This document shows positions 1 to 8,338 of a DNA stretch of 21,677 bases, piece by piece. The stretch is from NCBI GenBank assembly GCA_025526915.1, contig JAHLKH010000309.1, positions 1 to 21,677 of the forward strand, written 5' to 3'. How positions within the stretch are numbered: position 1 is the stretch's first letter; every line of letters starts with the position of its first letter. The position numbers and the translations under genes were made by a program. The notes under the pieces are model-generated. The model had not been told where the DNA came from. It saw only the letters and a list, made by a program, of their open reading frames with translations, and made no database searches. Source of the DNA: Entophlyctis helioformis. Lineage: Eukaryota > Chytridiomycota > Chytridiomycetes > Chytridiales > Chytriomycetaceae.

Positions 1-1483
1 GTACTGCACGTTGCACTCGCCGACGACGCCGAGATGGCGGATGATCTTGATGGCCGCCGTGCGGAGCATGTGGAACTCTTCGTCCGAGAGCGTCTGTGAG
101 GGAGCCACGACGATCGAGTCGCCCGTGTGCACGCCGAGGGGGTCAAAGTTTTCCATGTTGCAGACGGTGATGCAGTTGTTCTCGGCATCGCGCACGACTT
201 CGTACTCGACCTCTTTCCAGCCCTTCATGGAGCGCTCGACAAGGATCTGCGGCGACAGCGAGAGGGACTTTGTGGCGAGATGGTAGAGGGCGGGCTCGTC
301 GTCGGCGAAGCCGGATCCAAGGCCGCCCAGCGCGTAAGCCGAGCGAACAATGACCGGGTAGCCAATGTTGGCAGCAGCCGCGAGCGCGTCTTCGACGGTG
401 TTGACAGCAACCGACTTGGCGGCCGGGATGTTGATCTCTGTAGATCAGGTTGGATACGATGGAAAGACAAGATATGAGAAGCGGGAGAAAGACAAGCATC
501 CAAGCCAGTCAGTCAGTCAACAGTCAGTCACGCAAAGCACGACAGTCGTGTCCACCTTGAAGGGCCTTGGCAAACAGGTCGCGATCCTCGGACAGCTCGA
601 GCGTCTTGATGGGCGTGCCGAGCACCTTGACGTTGTGCTTGGCCAGGACGCCAGAGTTTGCGAGCTCGATGCCGCAGTTGAGGGCACTCTGGCCGCCAAA
701 CGTGAGCAGGATGCCGTCGGGCTTTTCCTTTTCAATGACGTACTCGATGTACTCTGGGCGGACGGGGACAAAGTAGACGACATGGGCAAGATCGCGGCCG
801 GTCTGGATGGTGGCGATGTTGGGGTTGATGAGGATGGTGTGGACGCCCTCTTCCTTGAGAGCCTTGATGGCCTGCGAGCCCGAGTAGTCGAACTCGCCGG
901 CCTGGCCGATGGAGAGGCCGCCCGAGCCGACGATCACGACGCGGCGGGCGGCAGGCTCGCGCACCAAGGTGCCGGCTGGGACGTCCGAGTCTGGCGCGTG
1001 CGGCGAGTCTGGCGATGAGTGCGATGAGTGCAATGAGTGCGATGACGGTGATGACGACGATGACAGGGCACGGAAAGGCTCGTGCCAGCAGGACGCTTTG
1101 GCGGTGAGGGCCTTGAGCGCAAACGAGCGAAAGGCCGCAAGCGGGGAAGAATGAAACGGCGAGGCGGGGGCGGGCAGGCCGCACGTCATGGCAGCGGGGC
1201 TAGCGGGGCTGGAGGGGCCAGCGGGACTAGCGGGGTTGTAGGGGGCGGCATCGGCACCGGCACCGGCACCGGCATCCGAGGGGCGGGCGAGGGTCGACAG
1301 CGAGCGGGCGACGCGGGCTGGCGACGGGCGAGCAGACGCACGTTCTTGCACGTGCAAGCGGCGCACGCGACGAAGCAGCGATGGCAGCGATGGCAGCGAT
1401 GGCAGCGATACGAGCGGGGCAGGCGGGGCAGGCGGGTGGGCGATGCGGGCGACGAGGGCCGCAGCAGCGCGGACGGCCGGCAT
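1..1483 (-). CDS. CPA2: Carbamoyl-phosphate synthetase, large (ammonia) subunit, arginine type, 5' part only
   Basis: The enzyme makes carbamoyl phosphate from bicarbonate, ATP and glutamine-derived ammonia for arginine synthesis. Two coding exons are visible, 1483-556 and 437-1, with an intron at 438-555 (GT...CTACAG, phase 1). The join gives [13 protein letters not shown], which is in frame and as expected for the family. The core begins near residue 180 with [20 protein letters not shown], followed by [54 protein letters not shown] and [17 protein letters not shown]. It leaves the window at GECNVQY. About 455 residues are visible of roughly 1,100-1,200 usual. The first in-frame ATG is at 1483; the first 70 residues are rich in Arg, Ala and Ser and lack acidic residues early on, like a mitochondrial presequence. 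A Ser/Ala/Pro-rich linker to residue 178 follows and is unusually long. No glutaminase domain precedes the core, which argues against the CAD/URA2 fusion. Arginine rather than pyrimidine type is inferred. Confidence 0.92.
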
Positions 1484-1934
1484 GGCGTGTTGGCAGGACG
1501 GCTTACTGGCTGTTGGGCAGATGGGCCAGATGGGCAGATGGGGGCAAGAGGGCAGATGGGCAATGGAGCACGAGGGCACAGGCAGTCACAGGCAGTTGGA
1601 GTGGTGCAGCAGGTGATCGGCGAGGTAGTCGTTGGCAACGACTTCGAAGCGGTGGCTGTAGACGCAGGGGCGCGGCGTGGGCGTGGGCGGGGGCGTGGCG
1701 AGGGACGGCGTGGTGGGCGGCGTGGTGGTTGGTTGGCTGGTTGGCTGGTTGGTAGGCTCGTAGGAAGGCTCGTAGCAAGGCTCGTAGGAAGGTTCGTAGG
1801 AAGGCTCGTTGAACGGCTCGTAGGACGGCTGGTAAGTTGCGCGGAAAGAAGGTTGCACAACGTCAGATACGATGAAGGACAGACACGACGGTTGCGACCT
1901 GCGAAACACGCTTTGACTGCAAGTGTCCATCATC
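1484..1934. other. Intergenic region between divergent CPA2 and CGI121, with minisatellites
   Basis: These 451 bp separate two divergent start codons, so they should hold both promoters. I saw no TATA box. The middle holds an 8-bp and a 12-bp tandem repeat, listed separately. A minus-strand ATG near 1937 opens a roughly 117-codon reading frame through the repeats, ending at 1586. I do not recognise its product and do not call it a gene. Confidence 0.6.
1728..1836. repeat. Adjacent 8-bp (ggttggct) and 12-bp (ggctcgtaggaa) tandem repeats
   Basis: From about 1728 to 1752 the unit ggttggct repeats about three times. From about 1753 the unit ggctcgtaggaa runs for nearly seven slightly diverged copies, with variants such as ggctcgtagcaa, ggttcgtaggaa, ggctcgttgaac and ggctcgtaggac. 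Twelve is a multiple of three, so on the minus strand the array reads as repeated Tyr-Glu-Pro-Ser. Confidence 0.85.
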
Positions 1935-2566
1935 ATGGCGGTTCTGGCCGTGCCTGCGCTGCTGGACCTGCCGCAGCCGCCTGCCACGACGGCGACGGCG
2001 ACGACAACGACAACGACAGCAGCAGCAGCAGCAGCAACCAGCGACATCCTCGGCTGCCCGCACGTGCATCTGTTCACGGGCGTCGCCAACACCGCGGCCC
2101 TGCTGCCGCTGCTGCGGGCCCCGCCGTCGCCGCTCGGCCCGCCGTCCGCCACGTACCTCGACGCCGCCCGCCTGCTGTCGCCGTTCCAGCTGGCCGTCGC
2201 CGTCGCCAAGGCCCGCCTCAACGTGCTCGCCGGCCGCATGCGCACCCGCTCGCTGCAGGCCGAGATCCTGCTCGCCCTCTCGCCCGACACCTCCATCGCC
2301 GACGCCTTTGCGCGCTTTGGCCTGTCGTCGGCCACGTCCGCCATCCTCGTCGTCTCGCTCGATCCCAACGACGACGTGCGTCTGTCTGGCTGCTGTGTCT
2401 GTCTGTCTGTTGTCTGTCTGCTGTCTGACTCCCTCTATCCGACTCCCTCGCCCAGGAGGTCCTCGCCCGTCTCAAACACCACATCCAAGGCACCCATGTC
2501 GCCGACTCGCTCGATCTGGCTGCCTTGCGGGACATGGACGCCATTTCAAAGGTGTGATGCTCGCTC

Positions 2567-2614
<48 letters not shown>

Positions 2615-2725
2615 CCTGCAATCCACTGACGCTCCTGCCAGATCTACTCGCTGGACAGGTCGCTGGATCCCGACGAGGCAGAGGCGCTTGTCATTGGTGC
2701 CATGGCCCTCCAGGGAAATACATGA
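1935..2725 (+). CDS. CGI121: EKC/KEOPS complex subunit, CGI121/TPRKB family
   Basis: KEOPS makes the N6-threonylcarbamoyl group on adenosine 37 of ANN-decoding tRNAs and also acts at telomeres and in transcription. Cgi121 binds the Bud32/PRPK kinase. Exons are 1935-2375, 2456-2551 and 2642-2725, all joined in phase 0, for 206 residues. Family landmarks include HLFTGVANTAALL, YLDAARLLSPFQLAVAVAKA (compare human VIVDPFQILVAANKAV), GRMRTRSLQAEILLALSP, DTSIADAFARFGLSSATSAI, and a C-terminal IYSLDRSLDPDEAEALVIG. The start is the ATG at 1935. Residues 1-40 are a Thr/Ala-rich low-complexity leader absent from the human protein. Intron 1 is rich in CTGT repeats and intron 2 carries a TC repeat. A tRNA gene lies 91 bp downstream on the same strand. 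Confidence 0.9.
2568..2610. repeat. (TC)n microsatellite in CGI121 intron 2
   Basis: This is an uninterrupted TC dinucleotide run of about 43 bp, starting some 16 bp after the 5' splice site. It provides a long polypyrimidine stretch, although about 30 bp still separate it from the 3' splice site at 2641. Length variation between strains is likely. Confidence 0.95.
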
Positions 2726-2816
2726 CAGATCTATTCCTCACAGTACGTTGGCAGATGGTGCTGTGCTCATCCGGGGCATACTGCCGCGGGGCTTTTTGTT
2801 CCACAAGAAGCGCTAG

Positions 2817-2888
2817 TCCTCGATGGTCCAGTGGTTAGGATTCCACGCTCTCACCGTGGCGGCCGGGGTTCGATTCCCCGTCGGGGAG
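2817..2888 (+). tRNA. tRNA-Glu, anticodon CTC
   Basis: This is a 72-nt cloverleaf with no intron. The acceptor stem pairs 2817-2823 (TCCTCGA) with 2881-2887 (TCGGGGA), with one T-G wobble, and the discriminator base is G2888. The D arm carries GTGGTTAGGA (the A box). The anticodon stem is CCACG/CGTGG around the loop CTCTCAC, with anticodon CTC at 2850-2852. The T arm is CGGGG-TTCGATT-CCCCG (the B box). The sequence closely matches eukaryotic cytosolic tRNA-Glu. The 3' CCA is not encoded, as expected for a nuclear gene. Confidence 0.97.
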
Positions 2889-2898
2889 TTTCTCTTTT
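2889..2898 (+). terminator. RNA polymerase III terminator of tRNA-Glu
   Basis: The sequence tttctctttt follows the tRNA directly. The four-T run at 2895-2898 is the minimal Pol III stop signal. Confidence 0.8.
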
Positions 2899-3227
2899 GC
2901 CCATCTGGCATCGCTCTCCTTTTTGCACATACGTGCTGCATGCCACGGCGTTGCTTTTGTTGCTGCCGGCTGCTGGTGTGTGCACTGGCTGGACATGGAC
3001 CCTGTAGAGTTGTTGCCGACGAGCCGATTCCTTGACAGACGGAGCTTGCTTTGCGAGCACTTACAACAATGTGCATGTATCCACTTGACCATACTTGCTG
3101 CTCTCACAGCTTGCCCGTGCTCAAGCGGCGGAGTGGACTTGCAGATGAACCACCGAATGTCCTCAACACTCTCACAAGCATGATCATCACGCCTTCATTC
3201 CAACTGCGAGTCTTGGCTGTGCATCCA
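2899..3227. other. Intergenic stretch, nothing recognised
   Basis: These 329 bp lie between the tRNA terminator and the 3' end of the ankyrin gene. I looked for an upstream bL35m exon on the plus strand and for tRNA-like or repeat structure, and found neither. Confidence 0.6.
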
Positions 3228-4769
3228 TCACTTGCTTGACGTTTGCAGTTTCTTGATGGTCGACTTGAGTCGCCGGATGGTGGTGGTCTTTGTGCCATTT
3301 CCTCGGTTGGCTTCCGCGAGCAGCGCCTGTGCCTGGTCCAGCGTGAGGCTGCCAAGAAGAATGTTGACAATGGTTGCATTCCAGGCACACTTGAGTGCTC
3401 CGAGCTCAACCGCGTATCCGCAATCGACCAAGTACTGCACCATCTCGATACTGCCCCATCTGGCTGTCGTCTCAACGGCATTGCTTGATGCGCGGCCGCC
3501 TTTCGAGTGCATGTACTTGACAGCGTCCACTTGCCCATGCTTGATGGCTTCATCAGCTACGGCGGACGTACATGCTTCACCGCAGGCTTCATGGAGCCAT
3601 TGCAACACATTAAGGCGGCCATGCCTGGCTGCCCAAATCATTGCGTTACTCATGCATCCTTCCGTCCTGTTCTCACGGAGCCACTGGACGACATGCAGAT
3701 GGCCGTTGGAAGCCGCGCCGTTCATTGCATTGGCCGTGCATCCTTCGGTCCTGTTGGCATGCAGCCACTTGACGACATGCAGGCGCCCGTTTCCAGCCGC
3801 GCCGTCCATTGCGGCAGTCGTGCATCCTGCAATCGTGTTCTCGTGGAGCCAGACGACGACATGAAGATGGTCGTTTTCAGCCGCCCAGTCCATGGCGCGA
3901 GTTGTGCATCCCGTCACGCCTGCCTCAAACAGGTACTGCACAACACCAAGATGTCCGCGGCTCGCTGCTGGATCGACGGCATCACACCAGTAATCGCTTG
4001 TCGGATCACGTTTGGCAGTCCAGTGCTGGAGCGTCTTGTACTTGTCGTCGAGATGCTTGAGCAGGTCGACGAACCCAAAGCGGATGGCAATGCGAGCGAG
4101 TGCGATCGGATACGTAAAGTCGAGCAGGTCTAACCAGCCGTGCCGCATCGGAATGAACATCAGCCGGCGGTTGTCAAAGTGACCGTCGAAGAACGATACA
4201 TCGTAGCTGTTGTACATGGCTTGTAGTTCCTTATCTAAGGGCTCGGTGTGCTGTGGAAAGCGCTTGCAGAGACGGTCGTACATGGAGCGAGAGTGCGCGA
4301 GGAGCAGTCCGTTGTTGGCCGACAGATCAACGTCAGGCAGCAGGTCGAGATCGCCCTGCCAGTCCATCTTGAATGCTTCGATCCACAGCTGCCGCTTGGT
4401 CGCTTCGTCGAGTGTGTCCGTGTCGCCGAGCAGTCCGCACAGGAAGCGAGTGAGAAGGCCGGCGTGCTTGAGGATCATGGCGTGGATCTCGGCGGGCTTG
4501 CCGTCCCAGTGGCTGCTGCCGAAGGCGAGGTCGCTGGTGGCTGGCGGCACCACATAGCGAGGCTCACATGGCTGTGCGGTCGCTGCTGCTGTCTTGAGTC
4601 GCTTGGCTGGCGGCTGTCCTGGCTCGACCACAGCCGGCTGCTCGTCGCTGACTGCGTCTGCGTTTGCGATGTCTGTCTGTCGCTCCGCCTGCATCGCCAC
4701 AGCCGCTTGCTCGCTTTGTGGATGTGAGGACAAGATCCACTCGACGCGATCTCGTCCAACAAGAGCCAT
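3228..4769 (-). CDS. Ankyrin-repeat protein with a putative nuclear localisation signal
   Basis: Ankyrin repeats bind other proteins; the partner cannot be told from sequence. This is one uninterrupted exon of 513 residues from the ATG at 4769. Residues 1-80 are low-complexity and include PPAKRLKT at 53-60, which resembles the c-Myc-type nuclear import signal. Residues 80-265 are a helical region with GWLDLLDFTYPIALARIAIR. From about 270 to 455 there are six or seven divergent repeats of about 33 residues, for example GHLHVVQWLRENRTEGCMSN, with the recurring pattern NGHLHVVQWLHENRTEGCT-AM. The C terminus is basic (KTTTIRRLKSTIKKLQ). An in-frame ATG at 4814 adds 15 residues, and the frame stays open further to an ATG at 5189. 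That longer form would lie antisense to the bL35m-like piece, so I prefer the short form. Such ankyrin families are often expanded in chytrids, amoebae and giant viruses, which is compatible with transfer but does not show it. Confidence 0.88.
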   Translation of the reverse strand: MALVGRDRVEWILSSHPQSEQAAVAMQAERQTDIANADAVSDEQPAVVEPGQPPAKRLKTAAATAQPCEPRYVVPPATSDLAFGSSHWDGKPAEIHAMILKHAGLLTRFLCGLLGDTDTLDEATKRQLWIEAFKMDWQGDLDLLPDVDLSANNGLLLAHSRSMYDRLCKRFPQHTEPLDKELQAMYNSYDVSFFDGHFDNRRLMFIPMRHGWLDLLDFTYPIALARIAIRFGFVDLLKHLDDKYKTLQHWTAKRDPTSDYWCDAVDPAASRGHLGVVQYLFEAGVTGCTTRAMDWAAENDHLHVVVWLHENTIAGCTTAAMDGAAGNGRLHVVKWLHANRTEGCTANAMNGAASNGHLHVVQWLRENRTEGCMSNAMIWAARHGRLNVLQWLHEACGEACTSAVADEAIKHGQVDAVKYMHSKGGRASSNAVETTARWGSIEMVQYLVDCGYAVELGALKCAWNATIVNILLGSLTLDQAQALLAEANRGNGTKTTTIRRLKSTIKKLQTSSK

Positions 4770-4817
4770 TGCAACACATGAGAATGTGGGACATGCACCG
4801 ACACTGCATGCCATGCC

Positions 4818-4982
4818 ATGGTGCACAGCGATTCTGACGTGCGAGCCGGCCGCACCCGCCTCAACCACAACCGTGTCGGCTGGAAGCGCATCATGCGCAA
4901 GAAGCGTGTGCTCGCAACGGCCACCCAGCGCAAGCACCTCAAGAAGCTCATTCCGTACTACCGCAAAAAGTACATGAAGTAG
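4818..4982 (+). pseudogene. Orphan C-terminal piece of mitochondrial ribosomal protein bL35m
   Basis: bL35 is a small, very basic protein of the large ribosomal subunit. From the ATG at 4818 this frame gives 54 residues ending in a stop at 4980-4982. The 39-residue stretch from RAGRTRLNHNRVGWKRIMRK to KHLKKLIPY aligns without gaps to the C-terminal part of bacterial bL35 (pattern RAGKRHLL...RKRRLRK...KRVKRLLPY), followed by a basic YRKKYMK tail. The N-terminal part expected in bL35 (a K-T-x-x-A-x-K-R-F-type segment and a leader) is missing. The frame is closed by a stop 39 bp before the ATG, and I found no upstream exon on this strand back to the tRNA. Either it is a 3' fragment left by rearrangement, or the first exon is too diverged or distant to see. 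The intron-like ending at 4828 (gtgcacag) could be an acceptor. Its 5' end abuts the possible ankyrin ATG at 4814 on the other strand. Confidence 0.55.
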
Positions 4983-5345
4983 TCTGTGCGGGGATTGGCA
5001 ATGAATCGAGTACGCATGCATGCCGTTCGCCGGTTGTCCTTCCAGCTGCATCGCTGCATCGCTACTTGGCTGCATCGTTGCTTGTGTGCTCCTCATGGGA
5101 TCGTCTGGATGCAAGTCTGGAATAGGCTGCAATGTGGTCGCATTTATTCGTGCTGGATCTGCAGCTGGACAGCCTGCATACTCGCTCATTGCAGGATCGG
5201 TCTCCTGGATGTCATGGTGATCTGCGGGAGCATTGTCGTGCACATCATCGCCATGTGGTTGCAACCAGCTTCATTTGGATGAAACGGACAGAATGCAATG
5301 GTTGCTACTGAGAGCTGCAACGGGCTGAATGCTGCTCGAGCGAGA
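4983..5345. other. Intergenic stretch between bL35m piece and SMP gene
   Basis: I recognise no gene here in 363 bp. The minus-strand ankyrin reading frame stays open through most of it (to 5264), with an ATG at 5189. That part has no ankyrin pattern and looks like unselected low-complexity peptide. Confidence 0.5.
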
Positions 5346-5600
5346 TTATCGCTTGCCACTGCTGCCGTGGCTGCCGCCGTGAGAGCCGCCGTGAGAGCCG
5401 CTATGGCCACCGCTGCTGTGGCCACTGCCGTGAGAGCCGCCGCCAGCGCCTCCCTTGGACGCACCTTGCGAAGAGCCCTTGTCTGCATAGCTCTGCGCGC
5501 GAGCACCCCACGATCCGGCGGGAACCTGTCCACCGTGGTGGCGGGCCTCTGCCGACATGATGCGTGCCTTGTCTTCCTGCGTGATTGGGTTGCCGCTCAT
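5346..5600 (-). CDS. Small SMP-domain (seed-maturation/LEA-like) protein
   Basis: This is an 84-residue, single-exon protein. Residues 1-42 carry the pattern ITQEDKARIMSAEA...GGQVPAGSWGARAQSYADK, which resembles the SMP domain of small fungal stress proteins and plant LEA proteins (acidic-basic EDKARI-SAEA, then G-ARAQS-AD). Such proteins are thought to protect cells during desiccation or dormancy. Residues 43-84 are a Gly/Ser/His-rich tail with repeated GSHGGSHGGSHG. The frame also contains an ATG at 5642, but a TATA box overlaps that position, so transcription should start downstream of it and the ATG at 5600 is chosen. The domain assignment is from pattern recognition only. Confidence 0.72.
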   Translation of the reverse strand: MSGNPITQEDKARIMSAEARHHGGQVPAGSWGARAQSYADKGSSQGASKGGAGGGSHGSGHSSGGHSGSHGGSHGGSHGSSGKR

Positions 5601-5641
5601 TGTGGTTTGGATGGAAGGAGGGGGCGGCTGCCAGCCACGCA

Positions 5642-5648
5642 TTTTATA
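5642..5648 (-). promoter_or_regulatory. TATA box of the SMP gene
   Basis: On the minus strand the sequence reads CCTATAAAAT, with TATAAAA at 5648-5642, about 42 bp before the chosen ATG at 5600. A start site 25-30 bp downstream would leave a short 5' leader. This excludes the in-frame ATG at 5642. Confidence 0.75.
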
Positions 5649-5844
5649 GGCATCCACGTGCTGGTGGGAACGGTTCACACGTCAAGTCAAGACACTCGCG
5701 TTCAAGCAACCAGTCACCGTCATGCTACCGGCTGATCGGCCGTCTGACTCGGTCATTGGCGTTCACGCACATCAAATGCACTCATTCTGATCGGCGTTGT
5801 GGCTGTCATGCCATGGTTACTGATTAACGCCGCAGCACATTCTT

Positions 5845-8338
5845 TCATTCGATGCAGTTGAAGGACATGACTGTCTGTATCTCTGATGCTTTCTGTGTGT
5901 CATCGTCCATAAACATACAGGCAAACGGGTCCTCATCGGCACAAACCACCGAATCCTGAAAGTCAATCAGCCATGCTTGCCGTTGTCCATCCACTTCTGC
6001 AAAGACAAAGTTGCGCTTGGCGACATCGGCATGCATCACGCCTTTGGCGTGGACTGCCGCCATTGCCTCCGCAGCAAGTGCACGGTCTGCGATTGTCCAT
6101 GCCGTGCGTTGGGGAGTGCCTCGCGACAGGATGAGGATGCCGCAGGAGGCTGTGTCATCCCAGATGGCCTTGAACAGCCGCGGAATGCGGACTCCCTGGA
6201 GTTCGGCCAGGATGGAATACACTCTCGCCTCGTGCTTCCATAAGAACTTGAGATCATGAACATCGAGGCGCTTGCTGGTCATCATGGTCTTGATCGCGCA
6301 TGGCTGGCCGTCATAAACGCCGTCGTAGACAACCGCATCCCGTCCACTGCCGAGTTTGCTGCCAAAGGTCAAACCATGACGCGCCCCAAGTTCCTGGAGT
6401 GTCGCCTCTTGTTCGCGATCCATGGCATCAGCCGCGCTTGGTGCTGATGGATGAGGCTGGGCAGCTGCTGTCAGATCTGCTGGTTCAGCAGCCTCGGCGG
6501 CGTCGGCGGCCTCGGCGGAAAGCAATGCACGATCCAGGCCAGATGGCAACACTGCATGCATCTGTGTGGCGTCCTTGAGATGCTCGCTGCCATCATCGAG
6601 GTCCTCTTGAGCCTCAGTGTTCGCGCGGCTGCTGCTGTGGCCTGCTGGAGCGATGCTGTTGCTGTCATGCGTTCCATCACTTGCAGAATCCTCATGATCT
6701 TGCTCAGAACCCGAGTTCGAGTCAGGAACGCCTTGATCCGAGCCACCCGTTGCATCCACACTGTCGTCGACTTGCTGCTGTGACGCCATGCCGCCAGCTT
6801 GTTCGTGTCGGCGCCGCGCCTCGAGGATCATCCCAAACAGAGCACCGCTGACAGACAGCCGACTGGCTAATACCGCATGGTCTTCAACATCAGTCGTGAT
6901 GTCAACCGACTCATGCTCGGCAGCTGTCAGTGGCTGGAGCTGCTGGTCATGCTGGATTGGCGGCGAGACTAAAACGATGCCATCGCGCCGCTCGAAAAGC
7001 CACAAATGGCTCCAACAGAACAAAATGCCCAGGCTTGGGCCATCTTTCGCCTTGATATATCCAGCAATCTGGTTTGCTGAATGGTTGGCAGTGTTGTTGT
7101 TGTTGTTGCTGTTGCTGTTGCTGTCGCTGTTGCCAAGCTGTGGATGGTTGGTGCTTGATGCCATGACGGCTGCTGGCGACTTGTACTCGATGGCAAGTGC
7201 AGCCACGCCGTCAATCAACAGCATGGCGTCGGGTCTGCCAGATGCATCGAGAGGCTGCTCAATGACGAAGGTCTCAGACCCAGATCTGAGCCATGGCGTC
7301 ATCAGCTTGAGGATGGTGTTGGCGTTCAAGGCGACGCCTGCCTCATTTGCGACCGGAACTGCGACGAGCAACTGCCGCAGCCCATCAAGTGAAAGCTCCC
7401 TGGACAGCATGAAGAGATGAGTCAAATGGGCAGGCTTGCAGGTGTGGCACCAAACGCGATCATGACAAAGACAGCATGTCACTTACATTGGCATGCTCCA
7501 GAAGGTTGGGTCGGCATCAAAGTCGAGGTGCTTGAGGATGCTCTTGACAAGGCGGTGCGACAATGTCTTGCCAATGTTCACCCTTTTCTTTGTCGTGCCG
7601 CCGATCTCAAACAGCCCATCCAGCAGCGGGAGCTTTTCGGCCAGGAACTCCTTGCGCGTCATCCGAGGTTTGGATGCATCCAGAAGCTGTCGCGACGAGA
7701 GGCAAAGTGTTCCCATCTGGTCGATGATGTGATTGACTGAGTGATTGGCCGATCCAGCAGTCGCAGCCGGGACAAGTGAATGCGAGCCTGGAGTGCACAG
7801 GCACGGCCAGCCACAGAATGGTGTCAGCAATCTGTTGATCGCATGGCACATGCAGCCTCCATTGATATGCAGCAGCACTCACCAGACGGTTGCTCAACAA
7901 GTAGCTGGTCGAGTCTCGTATATGCCTTGTCAAGCATTTTGCGCATACACTCCTCTCCTCGCGGCAGGACGCCAAGTACTCGCGGCACGAGTCTCTTTCC
8001 TTGCGGCACGAGTCCCTTTCCTCGCGGCACGACGTCCAGTACTCGCGGCACGAGCTCCTCTCCTCGGTTGCTGCATCGAGAACAGCCTGAAGGTGAGCGT
8101 TGGCCGGATCGTTTTGTAAGGCTGCTTGCGCCGTCCGAACAGCCGCCTGTGCCGCCCTGACATCTGCCTGTGCCTCATCGGCCGCTGCCTGCGCTCTCGT
8201 GACAGCCGCCTGTGCCTCATCGACAGCTGCTTCGGCCTTTAGGACCCGCTCATGTGCCTCATCGACAGCTGCTTCGGCCTTTTGGACCTGCTCTTGCGCT
8301 CGATTGGCTTGGGTCTGCTGGCTTGCGACTTGTGACAT
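5845..8338 (-). CDS. Crinkler-like protein: coiled coil, PD-(D/E)XK nuclease-like segment and protein-kinase-like domain
   Basis: Three exons, 8338-7883, 7716-7487 and 7399-5845, give 746 residues. Intron 1 starts GTGAGT (phase 0) and intron 2 starts GTAAGT (phase 2). Residues 1-150 are an Ala/Glu coiled coil ending in Cys-Arg-Glu heptads (SCREERDSCRKERDSCREY). Exon 2 holds a conserved-looking segment (RMTRKEFLAEKLPLLDGLF, KSILKHLDFDADPTFW). At 280-305 the pattern RPDAMLLIDG...LAIEYKSP fits the D-x(n)-E-x-K core of restriction-like nucleases (D286, E300, K302). An acidic Ser/Asp-rich linker follows to about 565. The C-terminal domain has a glycine loop (LGSGRDAVVYDG), VAIK-type lysine K599, alphaC glutamate E619, HADVAKRN (D687, N692) and IDF (D708), so the catalytic set looks complete, though the lobe is short and ends soon after. 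Nuclease plus kinase on one chain matches described Crinkler effectors and related transposon-derived proteins. The usual N-terminal Crinkler header and a signal peptide are not seen. Function is inferred. Confidence 0.7.
7950..8300 (-). repeat. Coding tandem repeats (21-bp and about 42-bp units) in the coiled-coil exon
   Basis: Around 7965-8060 a unit near ctcgcggcacga recurs about every 21 bp and encodes the heptad SCREERD. Around 8205-8295 a unit of about 60 bp containing tgcctcatcgacagctgctt occurs twice and encodes KAEAAVDEA. Both periods are multiples of 21 or 3, so the reading frame and heptad register persist. Confidence 0.7.

Noticed and set aside
1935..2888. Functional link between KEOPS subunit CGI121 and the adjacent tRNA-Glu
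   Set aside because: KEOPS modifies tRNAs reading ANN codons, and tRNA-Glu(CTC) reads GAG, so the adjacency is probably chance.
3507..4133. Plus-strand frame across the ankyrin gene
   Set aside because: It is antisense to the clear ankyrin repeats and shows periodicity only because of them.
4815..5264. N-terminal extension of the ankyrin frame (open to 5264)
   Set aside because: It has no ankyrin pattern, lies antisense to the bL35m match, and begins without an ATG before 5189; the shorter start is simpler.
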